Shown here piece after piece: positions 9,157-18,152 of a stretch of 64,000 nucleotides of DNA (positions are counted from its first letter, which is position 1; each line of letters begins with the position of its first letter). The stretch is from Ornithinimicrobium pratense. GTDB taxonomy: Bacteria; Actinomycetota; Actinomycetes; Actinomycetales; Dermatophilaceae. The translations under genes were made by a program, and so were the position numbers. The notes under the pieces are model-generated. The model was not told the origin of the DNA and searched no databases. It saw only the letters and a program-made list of their open reading frames with translations. The stretch spans positions 1,674,001 to 1,738,000 of the forward strand of contig NZ_CP044427.1 in NCBI RefSeq assembly GCF_008843165.1, given 5' to 3'.

Positions 9157-9579
9157 ATGGCTGACGACGCACCGCGCTCGGTGTCGCTGACCCGCACCGG
9201 ACCTCTGACCTTCCAGGCGACCAACGACCGGGGAGGCACGGTGACCATGTCGTCCGGCGGCACCGCGGACTTCACCCCGGTCGAGCTGCTGCTCGCGGCG
9301 ATGGCCGGCTGCTCAGCGGTCGACATCGACCTGCTCACCACGCGGCTGGCCGAGCCGGACAGTTTCACCCTGTCCGCGGCGGGGGAGAAGCTGCGCGACG
9401 AGGACGGCAACCACATGGGGCCGATCACCATCACCGTCTCGGTGACCTTCCCCGAGGGTGAGGCCGGGGCCGCGGCCCGGGAGCGGCTGCCGGACGCCGT
9501 GGCCAAGTCTCGCGACCGGCTCTGCACGGTCTCCCGCACTGTCCAGCTCCCGACGCCGGTCACCTACCGGATCGACTAG
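9157..9579 (+). CDS. OsmC-family peroxiredoxin-like protein
   Basis: 140 aa starting 5 nt after the previous stop, so probably co-transcribed. The family reduces organic hydroperoxides with two cysteines; both are present at C52 (AMAGCSAVD) and C123 (DRLCTVSRT), together with the typical FTPVELLLAAMAGC helix. Whether it is an Ohr-type or a YhfA-type member cannot be told from sequence reading alone. Confidence 0.88.
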   Translation: MADDAPRSVSLTRTGPLTFQATNDRGGTVTMSSGGTADFTPVELLLAAMAGCSAVDIDLLTTRLAEPDSFTLSAAGEKLRDEDGNHMGPITITVSVTFPEGEAGAAARERLPDAVAKSRDRLCTVSRTVQLPTPVTYRID

Positions 9580-9630
9580 GCGCCGCCGAGCCATCGACGC
9601 GCACCACACCATCGACGCACTAGGACGCTC

Positions 9631-10913
9631 GTGACGCCACCTGTCCAGCCGACGCTGCACCGGTCTCTAGGCCTCGGGGACGCCGTCACCATCGGCCTCG
9701 GTGCCATGGTGGGAGCCGGGGTGTTCGCGGTGTGGGGTCCCGCAACCGCTGCCGCCGGCGGCGCCGTGCTCCTGGCCCTGGCCCTCGCCGCCGCGGTAGC
9801 CGTGTGCAATGCGCTGTCCTCCGCGGCGTTGGCGGCCCGCTACCCCTCGGCGGGCGGCACCTACGTCTACGGCCGGGAGCGGCTGGGGGAGGTATGGGGC
9901 TACCTGGCCGGCTGGTGCTTCATCGTCGGCAAGACCGCCTCCTGCGCGGCGATGGCGATGACGGTCGGGGCCTACCTGGTGCCCGGCGCCGAACGGGTCG
10001 CCGCGGTGGTGTCCGTGGTGCTGGTGACCGCCCTCAACCTGGCCGGCGTGCACCGCTCGGTGGCCGCCTCCCGCGTCATCGTGTCGGTTGTGGCCTGTGC
10101 CCTGCTCGGTGTCGCGGTCGCCGCCGTGTGGCCCCGCCCGTCCGGGTCGCTGCTGGACTCTTCGCAGCTGGTGGCTGCCCCGGAGAGCGGCTGGGGGGTG
10201 CTGCAGGCGGCTGGCCTGCTCTTCTTCGCCTTTGCCGGTTATGCCCGTGTCGCCACGCTGGGGGAGGAGGTGCGCGACCCAGCCCGGGTCATCCCGCGGG
10301 CTGTGGTCATCGCCCTCGGGGCGGTCCTGGTCCTCTACGCGGTCGTGGGGGTGGTGGTTCTTGGCGTCCTCGGCCCGGCCGGGACGGCCGCCGCGACCGC
10401 GCCGGTGGCCGACGCCGCCGCCGTGGTCTGGGGATCGGGGTGGGCCTGGGTGGTTCGCGTAGCGGCCGGGCTGGCGGCGCTGGGCGCTCTGCTCAACCTG
10501 GTGCTCGGGGTCTCCCGCACCACCTTGGCGATGGCCCGGGACGGACATCTGCCGCAGGTGCTGGCCACGACAGCCGGTCCGCAGGCGGTGCCGCGGGTGG
10601 CCGAGCTTGGGGTGGGTCTGGTGGTGCTGGTCCTGGTGCTGGTCGCCGACCTGCGCGGCGTGATCGGTTTCTCCAGCTTCGGGGTGCTGCTCTACTACGC
10701 CGTGGCCAACGCCGCAGCGTTTACCCTGCGTCGGGAGTGGCCCGCCGGCTCCTGGGTGCCAGTGCTGGGCCTGGCCGGGTGCCTGGTGCTGGTGGTCGCG
10801 CTCCCGATGGCATCGGTGCTTGTGGGGCTGGCCGTGGTGGCGGCCGGGGGGTTGCCTACCTGGTCGCGCCGTTTGGGCGTCGAGGACTCGGTGAGGGAGG
10901 ATCTGCGCCATGA
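9631..10913 (+). CDS. APC-family amino acid permease with shifted 3' end
   Basis: GTG start; about 12 hydrophobic helices beginning LGLGDAVTIGLGAMVGAGVFAVWGP, the APC signature, with GLLFFAFAGYARVATLGEEVRDP in the middle. The frame as written does not stop until 11457, running some 550 bp out of frame through the next gene. One extra G in the run of six at 10846-10851 would give a last helix GGVAYLVAPFGRR and a stop at 10911-10913, forming a perfect ATGA overlap with the GNAT gene. I therefore give the end at 10913. This may be a sequencing slip or a true mutation. Substrate unknown. Confidence 0.8.
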
Positions 10914-11887
10914 CCGACTATCGCTGGGCGCCCGTCTCGCATGCCGACCTGGAGCCGTGGGCAACGCTTGTCAACCACCTCGCCAAGGTCGACGGCACCG
11001 GGGAGTTCAGCTCGGTCGAGAACCTCGCGGAGGAGCTGGACAGCAGCCACCGCGACCCTCAGCGAGACACCTGGGCCGTCTGGGACGGGGACCGCATGGT
11101 CGCCGACGCGGCGGTGTCCGTCCCACCGACCCCCGACTACGAGGGGCGGGCCCGCTGCTCCGTGTCCGGTGGGGTGCATCCCGACCACCGGGGCCGCGGC
11201 CTGGGCAGCCGACTGCTGGCTCTGTGCGAGGCGCGCGGCCGCGAGCTGCTCGCGGAGCGGCACCCGGGACGGGAGGCCTACTTCAGCGCCGACGGCCAGC
11301 TCGCCGGTTCCTCAGCCCGCGAGCTGCTCACCGACCACGGGTATGCGGTGGTGCGGCACTTCAACCACCTGCGCCGGGACCTGGACGACGTCGCGGACCT
11401 GCCCCCGGGGCCGGCCTACGACGACATCGAGCTGCTCAGCCCCGGCCCCGGGCATGAGGGGGCCACGCGGGTGGCGCATGAGCAGGCGTTCACGGACCAC
11501 TGGGGATCTGGACCGGTCGCGCCCGGCCCGTGGCACGAGCGCTGGGTCTCCCGGTCCGCCAGGGCAGAGCTGTCCACCATCGCCGTCGCCCGCGGCGGGG
11601 AGCACGACGGTCAGGTCGTCGCCTACGTCCTGGTCGGCCAGTGGGTCGACCGCGAGGCCTACGTCAACCTGGTCGGCACGGTCGCCGCGTTCCGCGGTCG
11701 TGGCCTGGCGGCGGCCTGTCTGCGCCGCACCATCGGGCTGAGCGCCGCAAGCGGGGACTACGACGTCATCGACCTCGACGTCGACTCCACCAGCCCGACG
11801 GGGGCCACTCGGCTCTACGAGCGACTCGGCTTCCACCAGCTGCGGCAGACGGCGGCGATGCGGCGCCCCGTGAAGGCGTCCGCGTGA
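10910..11887 (+). CDS. double-GNAT acetyltransferase, mycothiol-synthase-like
   Basis: 325 aa with two GNAT domains: the first acetyl-CoA loop is VHPDHRGRGLGSRLL near residue 88 and the second is VAAFRGRGLAAACLRR near residue 257, followed by LDVDSTSPTGATRLYERLGF. The two-domain layout resembles MshD but the pair of loops alone does not establish the substrate; such proteins are abundant in actinobacteria. The ATG overlaps the probable permease stop and its own stop overlaps the next start (GTGA). Confidence 0.85.
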   Translation: MTDYRWAPVSHADLEPWATLVNHLAKVDGTGEFSSVENLAEELDSSHRDPQRDTWAVWDGDRMVADAAVSVPPTPDYEGRARCSVSGGVHPDHRGRGLGSRLLALCEARGRELLAERHPGREAYFSADGQLAGSSARELLTDHGYAVVRHFNHLRRDLDDVADLPPGPAYDDIELLSPGPGHEGATRVAHEQAFTDHWGSGPVAPGPWHERWVSRSARAELSTIAVARGGEHDGQVVAYVLVGQWVDREAYVNLVGTVAAFRGRGLAAACLRRTIGLSAASGDYDVIDLDVDSTSPTGATRLYERLGFHQLRQTAAMRRPVKASA

Positions 11888-12684
11888 CGGGTCAGCCGCT
11901 GGGGGAGACCCGAATCGGTGACTCTGGCCCCTGGGTCGTCTTCTGCCACGGCCTGTTCGGCCGGGGCAAGAACTTCACCAGCGCGGCCAAGGCCCTGCAG
12001 CCGGACTTCCGCAGCCTGCTGCTCGACATGCCCGATCACGGCACCTCGCCGTGGACCGATGAGTTCGACTACGGGCACGCTGCGGAGCTGGTCGCCCACC
12101 ACCTGCGCGAGGGCGTGGCCGCGGACGGGCCGGTGCACGTGGTCGGCCACTCCATGGGCGGCAAGATCGCGATGACCCTGGCGCTGATCGCCCCCGATCT
12201 GGTCGACCGGCTCGTCGTGGTCGACATCTCGCCGACGGGCAGCTCCGGGGCCTCCGAGTTCGCCCACTACCTGGACTCCCTGGCCCGGATCGAGCTCGCC
12301 GCCCTGCGCAGCCACGGCGACGCCGACCGTGCCCTGGCCCAGGACGTCCCGCAGCCCTACCTGCGCGGCTTCCTGCTGCAGAACCTGCGCCGCGACCGGG
12401 AGACCAAGACCTTCGACTGGCAGCCCAACCTGCACCTGCTGCGGCGCGACCTGGACACGATCACCGGCGACATCCCGCACGGGGGCCGCACCTTCGAGGG
12501 GCCGGTGCTGTGGATGGCCGGTGGCCGTTCGGACTACGTCACCGACGAGCAGGGTCCCGTGATGCGTCAGCTCTTCCCCAAGGCGGTGCAGGTGACGATC
12601 AAGGACGCCGGGCACTGGGTGCACTCCCAGGAGCCGGACGCCTTCGTCGCCACCCTGCGCTACTTCCTGCAGCGCCAAGGCTGA
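11884..12684 (+). CDS. alpha/beta hydrolase
   Basis: 266 aa, GTG start overlapping the GNAT stop. Oxyanion HG in VFCHGLFGRGKNF, nucleophile serine in VGHSMGGKIAM, and the terminal catalytic histidine in DAGHWVHSQEPDAF. The cap region is short. It resembles YbfF/EstB-type esterases (small-ester hydrolases) but no substrate can be named. Third gene of the apparent permease-GNAT-hydrolase operon. Confidence 0.88.
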   Translation: MTGQPLGETRIGDSGPWVVFCHGLFGRGKNFTSAAKALQPDFRSLLLDMPDHGTSPWTDEFDYGHAAELVAHHLREGVAADGPVHVVGHSMGGKIAMTLALIAPDLVDRLVVVDISPTGSSGASEFAHYLDSLARIELAALRSHGDADRALAQDVPQPYLRGFLLQNLRRDRETKTFDWQPNLHLLRRDLDTITGDIPHGGRTFEGPVLWMAGGRSDYVTDEQGPVMRQLFPKAVQVTIKDAGHWVHSQEPDAFVATLRYFLQRQG

Positions 12685-12776
12685 CCTGGGGGCGAGGCCG
12701 CCGCATACCGTGGCGGGCGCAACCGCCCAAGGCCGGTCCGGACGACGGGGCGCCCCGCTGGCTAGAGTGTCGGAGC

Positions 12777-13397
12777 ATGGCGCGCTTCGTGGACATCCAC
12801 CCGGTCGACCCCCAGCCCCGGCTCATCCAGCAGGTGGCCAACATCCTGCGCGAGGGTGGGCTGGCTGCCTTCCCGACCGACGCCTGCTACACGCTGGGTG
12901 CCCGGCTGGGTGACCCGGCCGCCAAGCAGCGGATCGTGGACATCCGTCGCCTCGACGACCGGCACCACTTCACGCTGATGTGTGCGGACTTCTCGCAGAT
13001 GGGGCAGTTCGTGCAGGTAGACAACACCGTCTTCCGCGCGGTGAAGGCCACCACGCCGGGCAGCTACACCTTCATCCTGCCGGCCACCAAGGAGGTGCCC
13101 CGTCGCCTGTTGCACCCGAGGAAGAAGACCGTCGGGGTGCGCATCCCGGACAGCCCGATCGCGCACGCCCTGCTCGCCGAGATGGGGGAGCCGCTGCTGA
13201 CCAGCACCTTGCTCCTGCCGGGGGAGGATGAGCCCCTGGGTTACGGCTGGGAGGTCAAGGAGCGCCTCGACCACGTCGTCGACGTGGTCATCGACGGTGA
13301 CCAGACGGGGTGCGAACCGACCACGGTAGTGGACTTCTCGGCGGGGCAGGTCGAGGTGGTCCGTGAGGGCTCGGGGGATCCAGCGCCCTTCCAGTGA
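12777..13397 (+). CDS. YciO/Sua5/YrdC-family protein (L-threonylcarbamoyladenylate synthase-like)
   Basis: 206 aa, close to the length of E. coli YciO. The YrdC fold is visible: AAFPTDACYTLGARLGDP, KQRIVDIRRLDDRHHFTLMC, FILPATKEVPRRLLHP and VGVRIPDSPIAHALL. Sua5 proteins make threonylcarbamoyl-AMP for tRNA t6A; YciO members are related but weakly active. A TAGAGT -10-like box lies 9 nt upstream of the ATG, suggesting a nearly leaderless message. Confidence 0.87.
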   Translation: MARFVDIHPVDPQPRLIQQVANILREGGLAAFPTDACYTLGARLGDPAAKQRIVDIRRLDDRHHFTLMCADFSQMGQFVQVDNTVFRAVKATTPGSYTFILPATKEVPRRLLHPRKKTVGVRIPDSPIAHALLAEMGEPLLTSTLLLPGEDEPLGYGWEVKERLDHVVDVVIDGDQTGCEPTTVVDFSAGQVEVVREGSGDPAPFQ

Positions 13398-13436
13398 CGT
13401 GGTGGAGGTCGCGCGGGACTGCTCGCCCGCGGCGCG

Positions 13437-13775
13437 TCAGTTGCGCTGCCAGTCCAGGGTGACGGCGTCCGTCAGCTGGGTTCCCGCCTGCTCGGCCATG
13501 ATCTGCTCGATGTAGCTGCGCCGCTCCTCGTTGGGGGCACGGACCTCAAAGCGCAGACCCGGCCCACTGTCCGCACCGCCCTCGACGACGCGGATCCGCA
13601 CCTGCCCACCCTCGCGGAAGGGGATGGTGTAGCCGTCCTGCTCACGCAGCGACCCCCGGTGCAGCTGGGCCTCGTCCATGATGACCTCCAGCCGCTGGGC
13701 TGGAGCGTCCACCTCCAGGAAGGCCACGCTGCGGGCGCGTGCTGCCTGGGGGACCGCATCGAAGGTGTTCGGCAT
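13437..13775 (-). CDS. conserved protein of unknown function (112 aa)
   Basis: Small soluble protein starting MPNTFDAVPQAARARSV. A longer reading from 13793 adds six residues, but the internal ATG is preceded by TTGGAG at good spacing and is preferred. The sequence is beta-rich and polar with RSVAFLEVDAPAQRLEVIMDE and REGGQVRIRVVEGG. I do not recognise the family. It faces tpx divergently. Confidence 0.6.
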   Translation of the reverse strand: MPNTFDAVPQAARARSVAFLEVDAPAQRLEVIMDEAQLHRGSLREQDGYTIPFREGGQVRIRVVEGGADSGPGLRFEVRAPNEERRSYIEQIMAEQAGTQLTDAVTLDWQRN

Positions 13776-13882
13776 CTTCGCTCCAACTTCCATGTCCGGG
13801 GGAGAACGCCCCCATCATGTCAGAGTCACGCGGGTCCTGACCGGGTGGTGGGCCTGCTATCGCCGGATGATAGACAGGCTCC

Positions 13883-14416
13883 ATGGCCACAACGACCTTC
13901 AAGGAGACCCCCGTCCACACGGTCGGCGAACTGCCCGAGGTGGGCACCGAGGCACCAGACTTCCTCCTCGTCGGCACCGACCTGGCCGAGGTGAGCAGCG
14001 CCGACCTGCGCGGCCGCCGCGTGGTCCTCAACATCTTCCCCAGCGTCGACACCGGCGTGTGCGCCGCTTCGGTGCACCGCTTCAACGAGATCGCCGCCGG
14101 TCTGGACAACACCACGGTGGTCTGCGCCTCGCACGACCTGCCGTTCGCGCTGAAGCGGTTCTGTGGCGCGGAAGGCATCGAGGACGTCGTCTCGGCGTCC
14201 GGCTTCCGCAGCAGCTTCGGGGACGACTACGGCGTGCGGATGCTGGACGGCCCGTTGGAAGGGCTGCTGGCTCGGGCCGTGGTCGTGGTCGACACCGACG
14301 GCAGCGTGCTGCACACCCAGTTGGTGCCGGCGATTGGCGAGGAGCCGGACTACGACGCGGCCGTCGAGATCCTGGGCGGCGCCGTGTCCGCTGAGGGCTC
14401 GGCCTCCTCCAGTTGA
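13883..14416 (+). CDS. tpx: thiol peroxidase
   Basis: 177 aa (family about 165-175). Atypical two-cysteine peroxiredoxin reducing hydroperoxides with thioredoxin. Peroxidatic C60 in [13 protein letters not shown] and resolving C94 in LKRFCGAEG are both present, as are R and T of the active site. The usual DTPVC is DTGVC here, a conservative oddity. The C-terminus has a small Ser-rich extension. A GATGATAGAC stretch about 14-23 nt upstream of the ATG may include the -10. Confidence 0.93.
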   Translation: MATTTFKETPVHTVGELPEVGTEAPDFLLVGTDLAEVSSADLRGRRVVLNIFPSVDTGVCAASVHRFNEIAAGLDNTTVVCASHDLPFALKRFCGAEGIEDVVSASGFRSSFGDDYGVRMLDGPLEGLLARAVVVVDTDGSVLHTQLVPAIGEEPDYDAAVEILGGAVSAEGSASSS

Positions 14417-14442
14417 GCCCTGACCCGCCGCCGAGCCGCCCT

Positions 14443-15579
14443 TCACCGGCGGCGCAGCAGCACTGCCACCTCGTGATGGTCGGTCTGCGGGAACATGTCG
14501 AACAGCCTGGCCCGCTCGACCTGCCAAGACGGCATCCTGGACAGGTCGCCGGCCAGGCTGCGCGCATTGCAGCTGGAGTAGACCAGGTGCTGCACGTGGC
14601 TCTGCTCCAGCCGCCCCGCGAGCCGGGGACCCAGCCCGCGGCGCGGCGGGTTGACCACGACCATGTCCGGAGCGCCCGCCTCACCGAGCATCGTCGTGGC
14701 ATCACCCTCGTGGAAGTGGGTATCCGTCAGCCCTTGCTCCTCCGCCGATCGGCGGGCGCTGGCCACCGCGTCCTGCGACACCTCGACGCCGAGCACCTCA
14801 CGCCCCGGCGCGGCGCAGTGCAGGGCGAAGCCGCCGACACCACAGTAGAGGTCCCACAGCACCCGGGGGCCCTGGCCGCCGTCCACGCCGTCGACCCAGC
14901 GCGCAGCCTGGGCGTAGAGCGCCGCAGCCACCGCAGTGTTCGTCTGGAAGAAGCTCCGGGTGCCCAGATGCAAGACCAGGTCGTTGACCCGCATGGGTAG
15001 GGTGTCCTGCTCGCTCAGGACCAGCTCCTCGGAGCCCTCGAGCACCGCCTTGTGCTCGGGCTGCAGGTTGACCGAGAGCACGCGCAGGCCAGGCAGCGCC
15101 TGCCGCAGCGGGCCGGCCAGCTCCCGCACTCGGGACAGCTGGCCGGGGGAGCGCAGCACCAGGCGGACCATGAGCTGCGCGTCGGGTGAGACTGTCACCA
15201 GCAGGTGCTTCAGCTCCCCCTGGCGGGTCGGCACGTCGTAGGGCGTGAGCCCCGAGCTGGCCACCAGGTCGGCCAGGACCAGGACAGCGCGGTGCAGCTC
15301 GGCCTCGTAGAGGCCGCAGTGACGCAGCTCGACCCCCTCACCTCCCGGGTCGAGGATGCCCAGGGTCGGTGCCCCCTTCCGGCCGCCGACCACCAGCTTG
15401 GCCTTGTTGCGGAAGCCCGCCTCCCGGCTGGGCTGCGGGTCGAGCCAGCGGTCATGCGGGACGTGCTCAGCCAGGTAGGCGGCGGCCGTGCGCTGGGTGC
15501 TGGCGAGCTGGGCGGCATACGGCACCCCCATGAGGGTGCAGGACCCACAGGCACCGGCGTCGAAGTAGTCGCACTGCAC
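14443..15579 (-). CDS. rlmC: 23S rRNA (uracil-5-)-methyltransferase RlmC type
   Basis: 378 aa, near the 375 of E. coli RlmC. It would methylate a uridine of 23S rRNA using S-adenosylmethionine. The N-terminal Fe-S cysteines C3, C11, C14 (MQCDYFDAGACGSC) plus a later RHCGLYE are conserved. The catalytic core has LYCGVGGFALHCA, VVNPPRRGLG and the nucleophile in VYSSCNARSLAGDL. It lacks a TRAM domain, fitting RlmC rather than RlmD. Confidence 0.9.
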   Translation of the reverse strand: MQCDYFDAGACGSCTLMGVPYAAQLASTQRTAAAYLAEHVPHDRWLDPQPSREAGFRNKAKLVVGGRKGAPTLGILDPGGEGVELRHCGLYEAELHRAVLVLADLVASSGLTPYDVPTRQGELKHLLVTVSPDAQLMVRLVLRSPGQLSRVRELAGPLRQALPGLRVLSVNLQPEHKAVLEGSEELVLSEQDTLPMRVNDLVLHLGTRSFFQTNTAVAAALYAQAARWVDGVDGGQGPRVLWDLYCGVGGFALHCAAPGREVLGVEVSQDAVASARRSAEEQGLTDTHFHEGDATTMLGEAGAPDMVVVNPPRRGLGPRLAGRLEQSHVQHLVYSSCNARSLAGDLSRMPSWQVERARLFDMFPQTDHHEVAVLLRRR

Positions 15580-15644
15580 CGGACCAGCGTAGGTGGACGA
15601 ACCAACCCGCCGGACAGCCTAGGTGGGGGAACTGGCCCGTGCGG

Positions 15645-16223
15645 TCAAGGGCGACCGGCTGTGCGAAGGCTGTCCAGCGACCAGCGGCCGGCCCCGGTGA
15701 AGACCAGCGGCAGAGCGAGCGCGACGTAGAGCAGGGCGTTCTCGCCGGTGAGCTCACCCTGGGGACCAAGGACCGTGTAATCGAGCCGTACCGCGAACAT
15801 CAACGCCCAGATGGCGGACATCATCGCCGCCAGGAGGAAGGCTGCCGGGCGGGTGAACAGGCCGATCGCGAGGAGCAGCGGCAGGCCCACCTGGCCCAGC
15901 ATCACCACCCAGGCGATCACCTCTGGCGCCTGCGCACCGACGAAGGAGCCGGCCACGGCCTGCGTGAAGGCGGGCATGTCGAAAGCCTTGTGCAGTCCGT
16001 GCGGGACAAGGGCGAGGGAGCCGCCCCTGACCAGGAGGAGGCCGAGGTCGACTCCTCGGCCGTGGGCCTCGACCGGCCCGATCAGCGCGTAGGCGTCGTC
16101 GTCCCAGGTTGCGGGGTCGTCGACCTCGCGGTGGTAGCGGGCGTCCACGTCCTCGCCGTCGCCACGGCCTTCCTCGTGGCCGCCTGCTCCGCCGTAGGGC
16201 TGGGCGGGGCGGTCGGCGCTCAT
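15645..16223 (-). CDS. DoxX-family membrane protein
   Basis: 192 aa. A polar N-terminus of about 58 residues is followed by four hydrophobic segments: LGLLLVRGGSLALVPHGLHK, VIAWVVMLGQVGLPLLLAIGLF, AAFLLAAMMSAIWALMF and ALLYVALALPLVFTGAGRWSLD, the last with the family's characteristic ending. DoxX proteins are membrane partners in oxidoreductase complexes, though most are uncharacterised. The ATG overlaps the stop of the upstream HIT gene (ATGA), so the two are translationally coupled. Confidence 0.88.
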   Translation of the reverse strand: MSADRPAQPYGGAGGHEEGRGDGEDVDARYHREVDDPATWDDDAYALIGPVEAHGRGVDLGLLLVRGGSLALVPHGLHKAFDMPAFTQAVAGSFVGAQAPEVIAWVVMLGQVGLPLLLAIGLFTRPAAFLLAAMMSAIWALMFAVRLDYTVLGPQGELTGENALLYVALALPLVFTGAGRWSLDSLRTAGRP

Positions 16224-16648
16224 GCCCCGCCGGGAACGCGCGCGTCGTCGCCCTGTGCGCGCAGCGCAGCCCGCAGCACGTCGGCATCCTCCGCCAGCTG
16301 CTCCGGGGTCCGGCTGGAACGCCGGGACAGCTCAAAGTCGCTGGCCGCGTGGGCCGGGAAGACGTGCAGGTGGGCGTGGGGCACCTCAAAACCCTGGATG
16401 ATCATCCCGATGCGGGCCGGGGCGAAGACATCCTCCTGAGCCCTGCCGACGCGGGCGGCGACGTCCATCAGGTGCGTGAGCGTCTCGCCAGGCAGGTCCA
16501 GCCAGTGGTCGATCTCCGCCCGCGGCACCACCAGGGCATGGCCGGCCGTGAGGGGCTCGATGTCGAGGAAGACGGCGCAGACCTCGTCCGTCCACAGCAA
16601 CTGGCCAGGAATGTCGCCGCTGATGATCTTGCTGAAGATGCTCGCCAT
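16220..16648 (-). CDS. HIT-family nucleotide hydrolase/transferase
   Basis: 142 aa from ATG 16648 (MASIFSKIISGDIPGQLLW). A TACGCT -10-like box about 12 nt upstream suggests a leaderless start; a longer frame would run into the neighbouring gene. The histidine triad is VPHAHLHVFPAH, and GHALVVPRAEIDHW is the nucleotide-binding strand. HIT proteins hydrolyse AMP-linked substrates. Overlaps the DoxX gene by an ATGA. Confidence 0.92.
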   Translation of the reverse strand: MASIFSKIISGDIPGQLLWTDEVCAVFLDIEPLTAGHALVVPRAEIDHWLDLPGETLTHLMDVAARVGRAQEDVFAPARIGMIIQGFEVPHAHLHVFPAHAASDFELSRRSSRTPEQLAEDADVLRAALRAQGDDARVPGGA

Positions 16649-16694
16649 GTCGGTCAGCGTAGTGGTCCGGTCATGGCGTCGGCCGGTGCTGCGC

Positions 16695-17111
16695 TCAGCT
16701 GGGCGAGGCAACGGGCGGGGCGTCGTCCTGGTCGCCCGCGTCGTCCTGGTGCCCGGCCTCCGGAGGCGTCCAGTCGGGATCGTCCTCCACCCAGCCGTCC
16801 CGGGCCGGCCGGCCCTGCGCTGTATCCCACGGCGAGCCCGGGGGGCTCACTCGCTCCACCTCGAGCCGCACGTTGGCCATCGCCCCGCCGACGGCGGCGA
16901 CGGCGGCCAGCAGGGGCGCAGCCACGACGGCCAGGGCGCCACCGGCCATACCCCAGGTCAAGGGCAGGCTCAGCAGCTCCTTGCCGTCCTGGTCCTTGAT
17001 CACCACCCGCCGGGTGTCGGCCTGCTTGGCCAGCTCCTTGACCCGCTCGGTCAGCTCGGCGCCGGTGGTCTCGATCCGCTCGGTGAAGGTGCGTCCTGGC
17101 TGCTCGTTCAT
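16695..17111 (-). CDS. DUF4342-like membrane protein
   Basis: 138 aa. The N-terminal half reads as a DUF4342 domain: ELTERVKELAKQADTRRVVIKDQDGKELLSLPLTWG in order, followed by a hydrophobic segment (GALAVVAAPLLAAVAAVGGAM). The C-terminus is an acidic, Asp/Pro-rich tail. Function unknown; the family is found as small membrane-associated proteins in many bacteria. Confidence 0.75.
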   Translation of the reverse strand: MNEQPGRTFTERIETTGAELTERVKELAKQADTRRVVIKDQDGKELLSLPLTWGMAGGALAVVAAPLLAAVAAVGGAMANVRLEVERVSPPGSPWDTAQGRPARDGWVEDDPDWTPPEAGHQDDAGDQDDAPPVASPS

Positions 17112-17342
17112 GGTGTCCGGTCCTCTTAGTCGTGGTCCTCGCCCTGCCGGTGGGTGCCGACGTGGACCACGCTACCGACAGCGGCGGCGGCTGTGGGGTA
17201 TCCCCCAGTCTCGAACCGGCAGCGCCGACCGCGACGGCAACCAGAGGGTGGCCCCGCGCCGGCCCCTGGAAGGCCCTCGTGCTCCTCCGCGACGCGTGGA
17301 GCCAGCAGCACCGGCTTCCCGGTCCTGGGTAGGGTCTGGCCC

Positions 17343-18137
17343 ATGATCAGGCAACGGGTCGGGGCCGCGCTGCGACTGTCCGGGATGCTGCTGTGCACGG
17401 TCCTGCTGGCGTCCGGCTGCGGGATGCTGGGCACCGGCATGCCGGGCGGCGGGACTGGCCGCGACGCGGAGGCCCACTTCGAGGACCCCCAGACCCAGGA
17501 GTTGGCCCAGGCCATCGCCGCCGGGTCACCGTCCAGGATCCAGCAGGCGGTCGAGGACGGGGCCTCGGTCGACGCGGCCGGCAAGGACGGGGTGACCCTG
17601 CTGGAGTGGGCGGTCTACGAGCGGCAGCCCAGCTCGCTGCAGACGCTGCTCGAGCTCGGCGCCGATGTCACCCGACCCGGCATCGGCGGGGGCACGGTCG
17701 TGCACCTGGCCGCGATCGCGGACCACCCCCGATGCCTTCAGGTCCTGCTCGACGCCGGGGTCGACCCGGACCTGCGGCATCCCGTCACCGAGCGCACGCC
17801 TCTTATCGAGGCGACCGGCCTACGCACCCACGAGCAGTTCCAGATGCTGCTCGAGGCCGGTGCGGAGGTGACCCTGGCCGACCGCACGGGCACGACAGCG
17901 CTGCACCGAGCTGCGATGCTCAACGCGGGCTCGCAGGTGCTCACCCTGCTCGAGGCCGGTGCCGACCCGGAGGCCCAGTCCGACGACGGCGCGACCTTCC
18001 AGACCTTCTTCTGGCAGTCAGACGCCGACCTCATGAACGACCGGGCTCTGCGCGAGCGGCGGCAGGTGGCCGAGTGGCTTCAGGCCCACGATGTCCCGCT
18101 GCACGAGGATGCGCGCGTGGCCAGGAGTGGCCGGTGA
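17343..18137 (+). CDS. ankyrin-repeat lipoprotein
   Basis: 264 aa from ATG 17343. A signal peptide ends in the lipobox LLASGC (cysteine near residue 26), so the mature protein is lipid-anchored outside the membrane. The rest is a series of about five ankyrin repeats, for example DGVTLLEWAVYERQPSSLQTLLELGADV, TVVHLAAIADHPRCLQVLLDAGVDP and TALHRAAMLNAGSQVLTLLEAGADP (in pieces). Ankyrin repeats bind proteins; here they would do so extracytoplasmically. No partner gene is evident. Confidence 0.87.
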   Translation: MIRQRVGAALRLSGMLLCTVLLASGCGMLGTGMPGGGTGRDAEAHFEDPQTQELAQAIAAGSPSRIQQAVEDGASVDAAGKDGVTLLEWAVYERQPSSLQTLLELGADVTRPGIGGGTVVHLAAIADHPRCLQVLLDAGVDPDLRHPVTERTPLIEATGLRTHEQFQMLLEAGAEVTLADRTGTTALHRAAMLNAGSQVLTLLEAGADPEAQSDDGATFQTFFWQSDADLMNDRALRERRQVAEWLQAHDVPLHEDARVARSGR

Positions 18138-18152
18138 GCGGACCTGCCCGTC

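Noticed and set aside
16648..16711. Longer N-terminus for the HIT gene (start at 16711)
   Set aside because: The added 21 residues are not HIT-like and would overlap the end of the DUF4342 gene; the ATG at 16648 has a -10 box close by.
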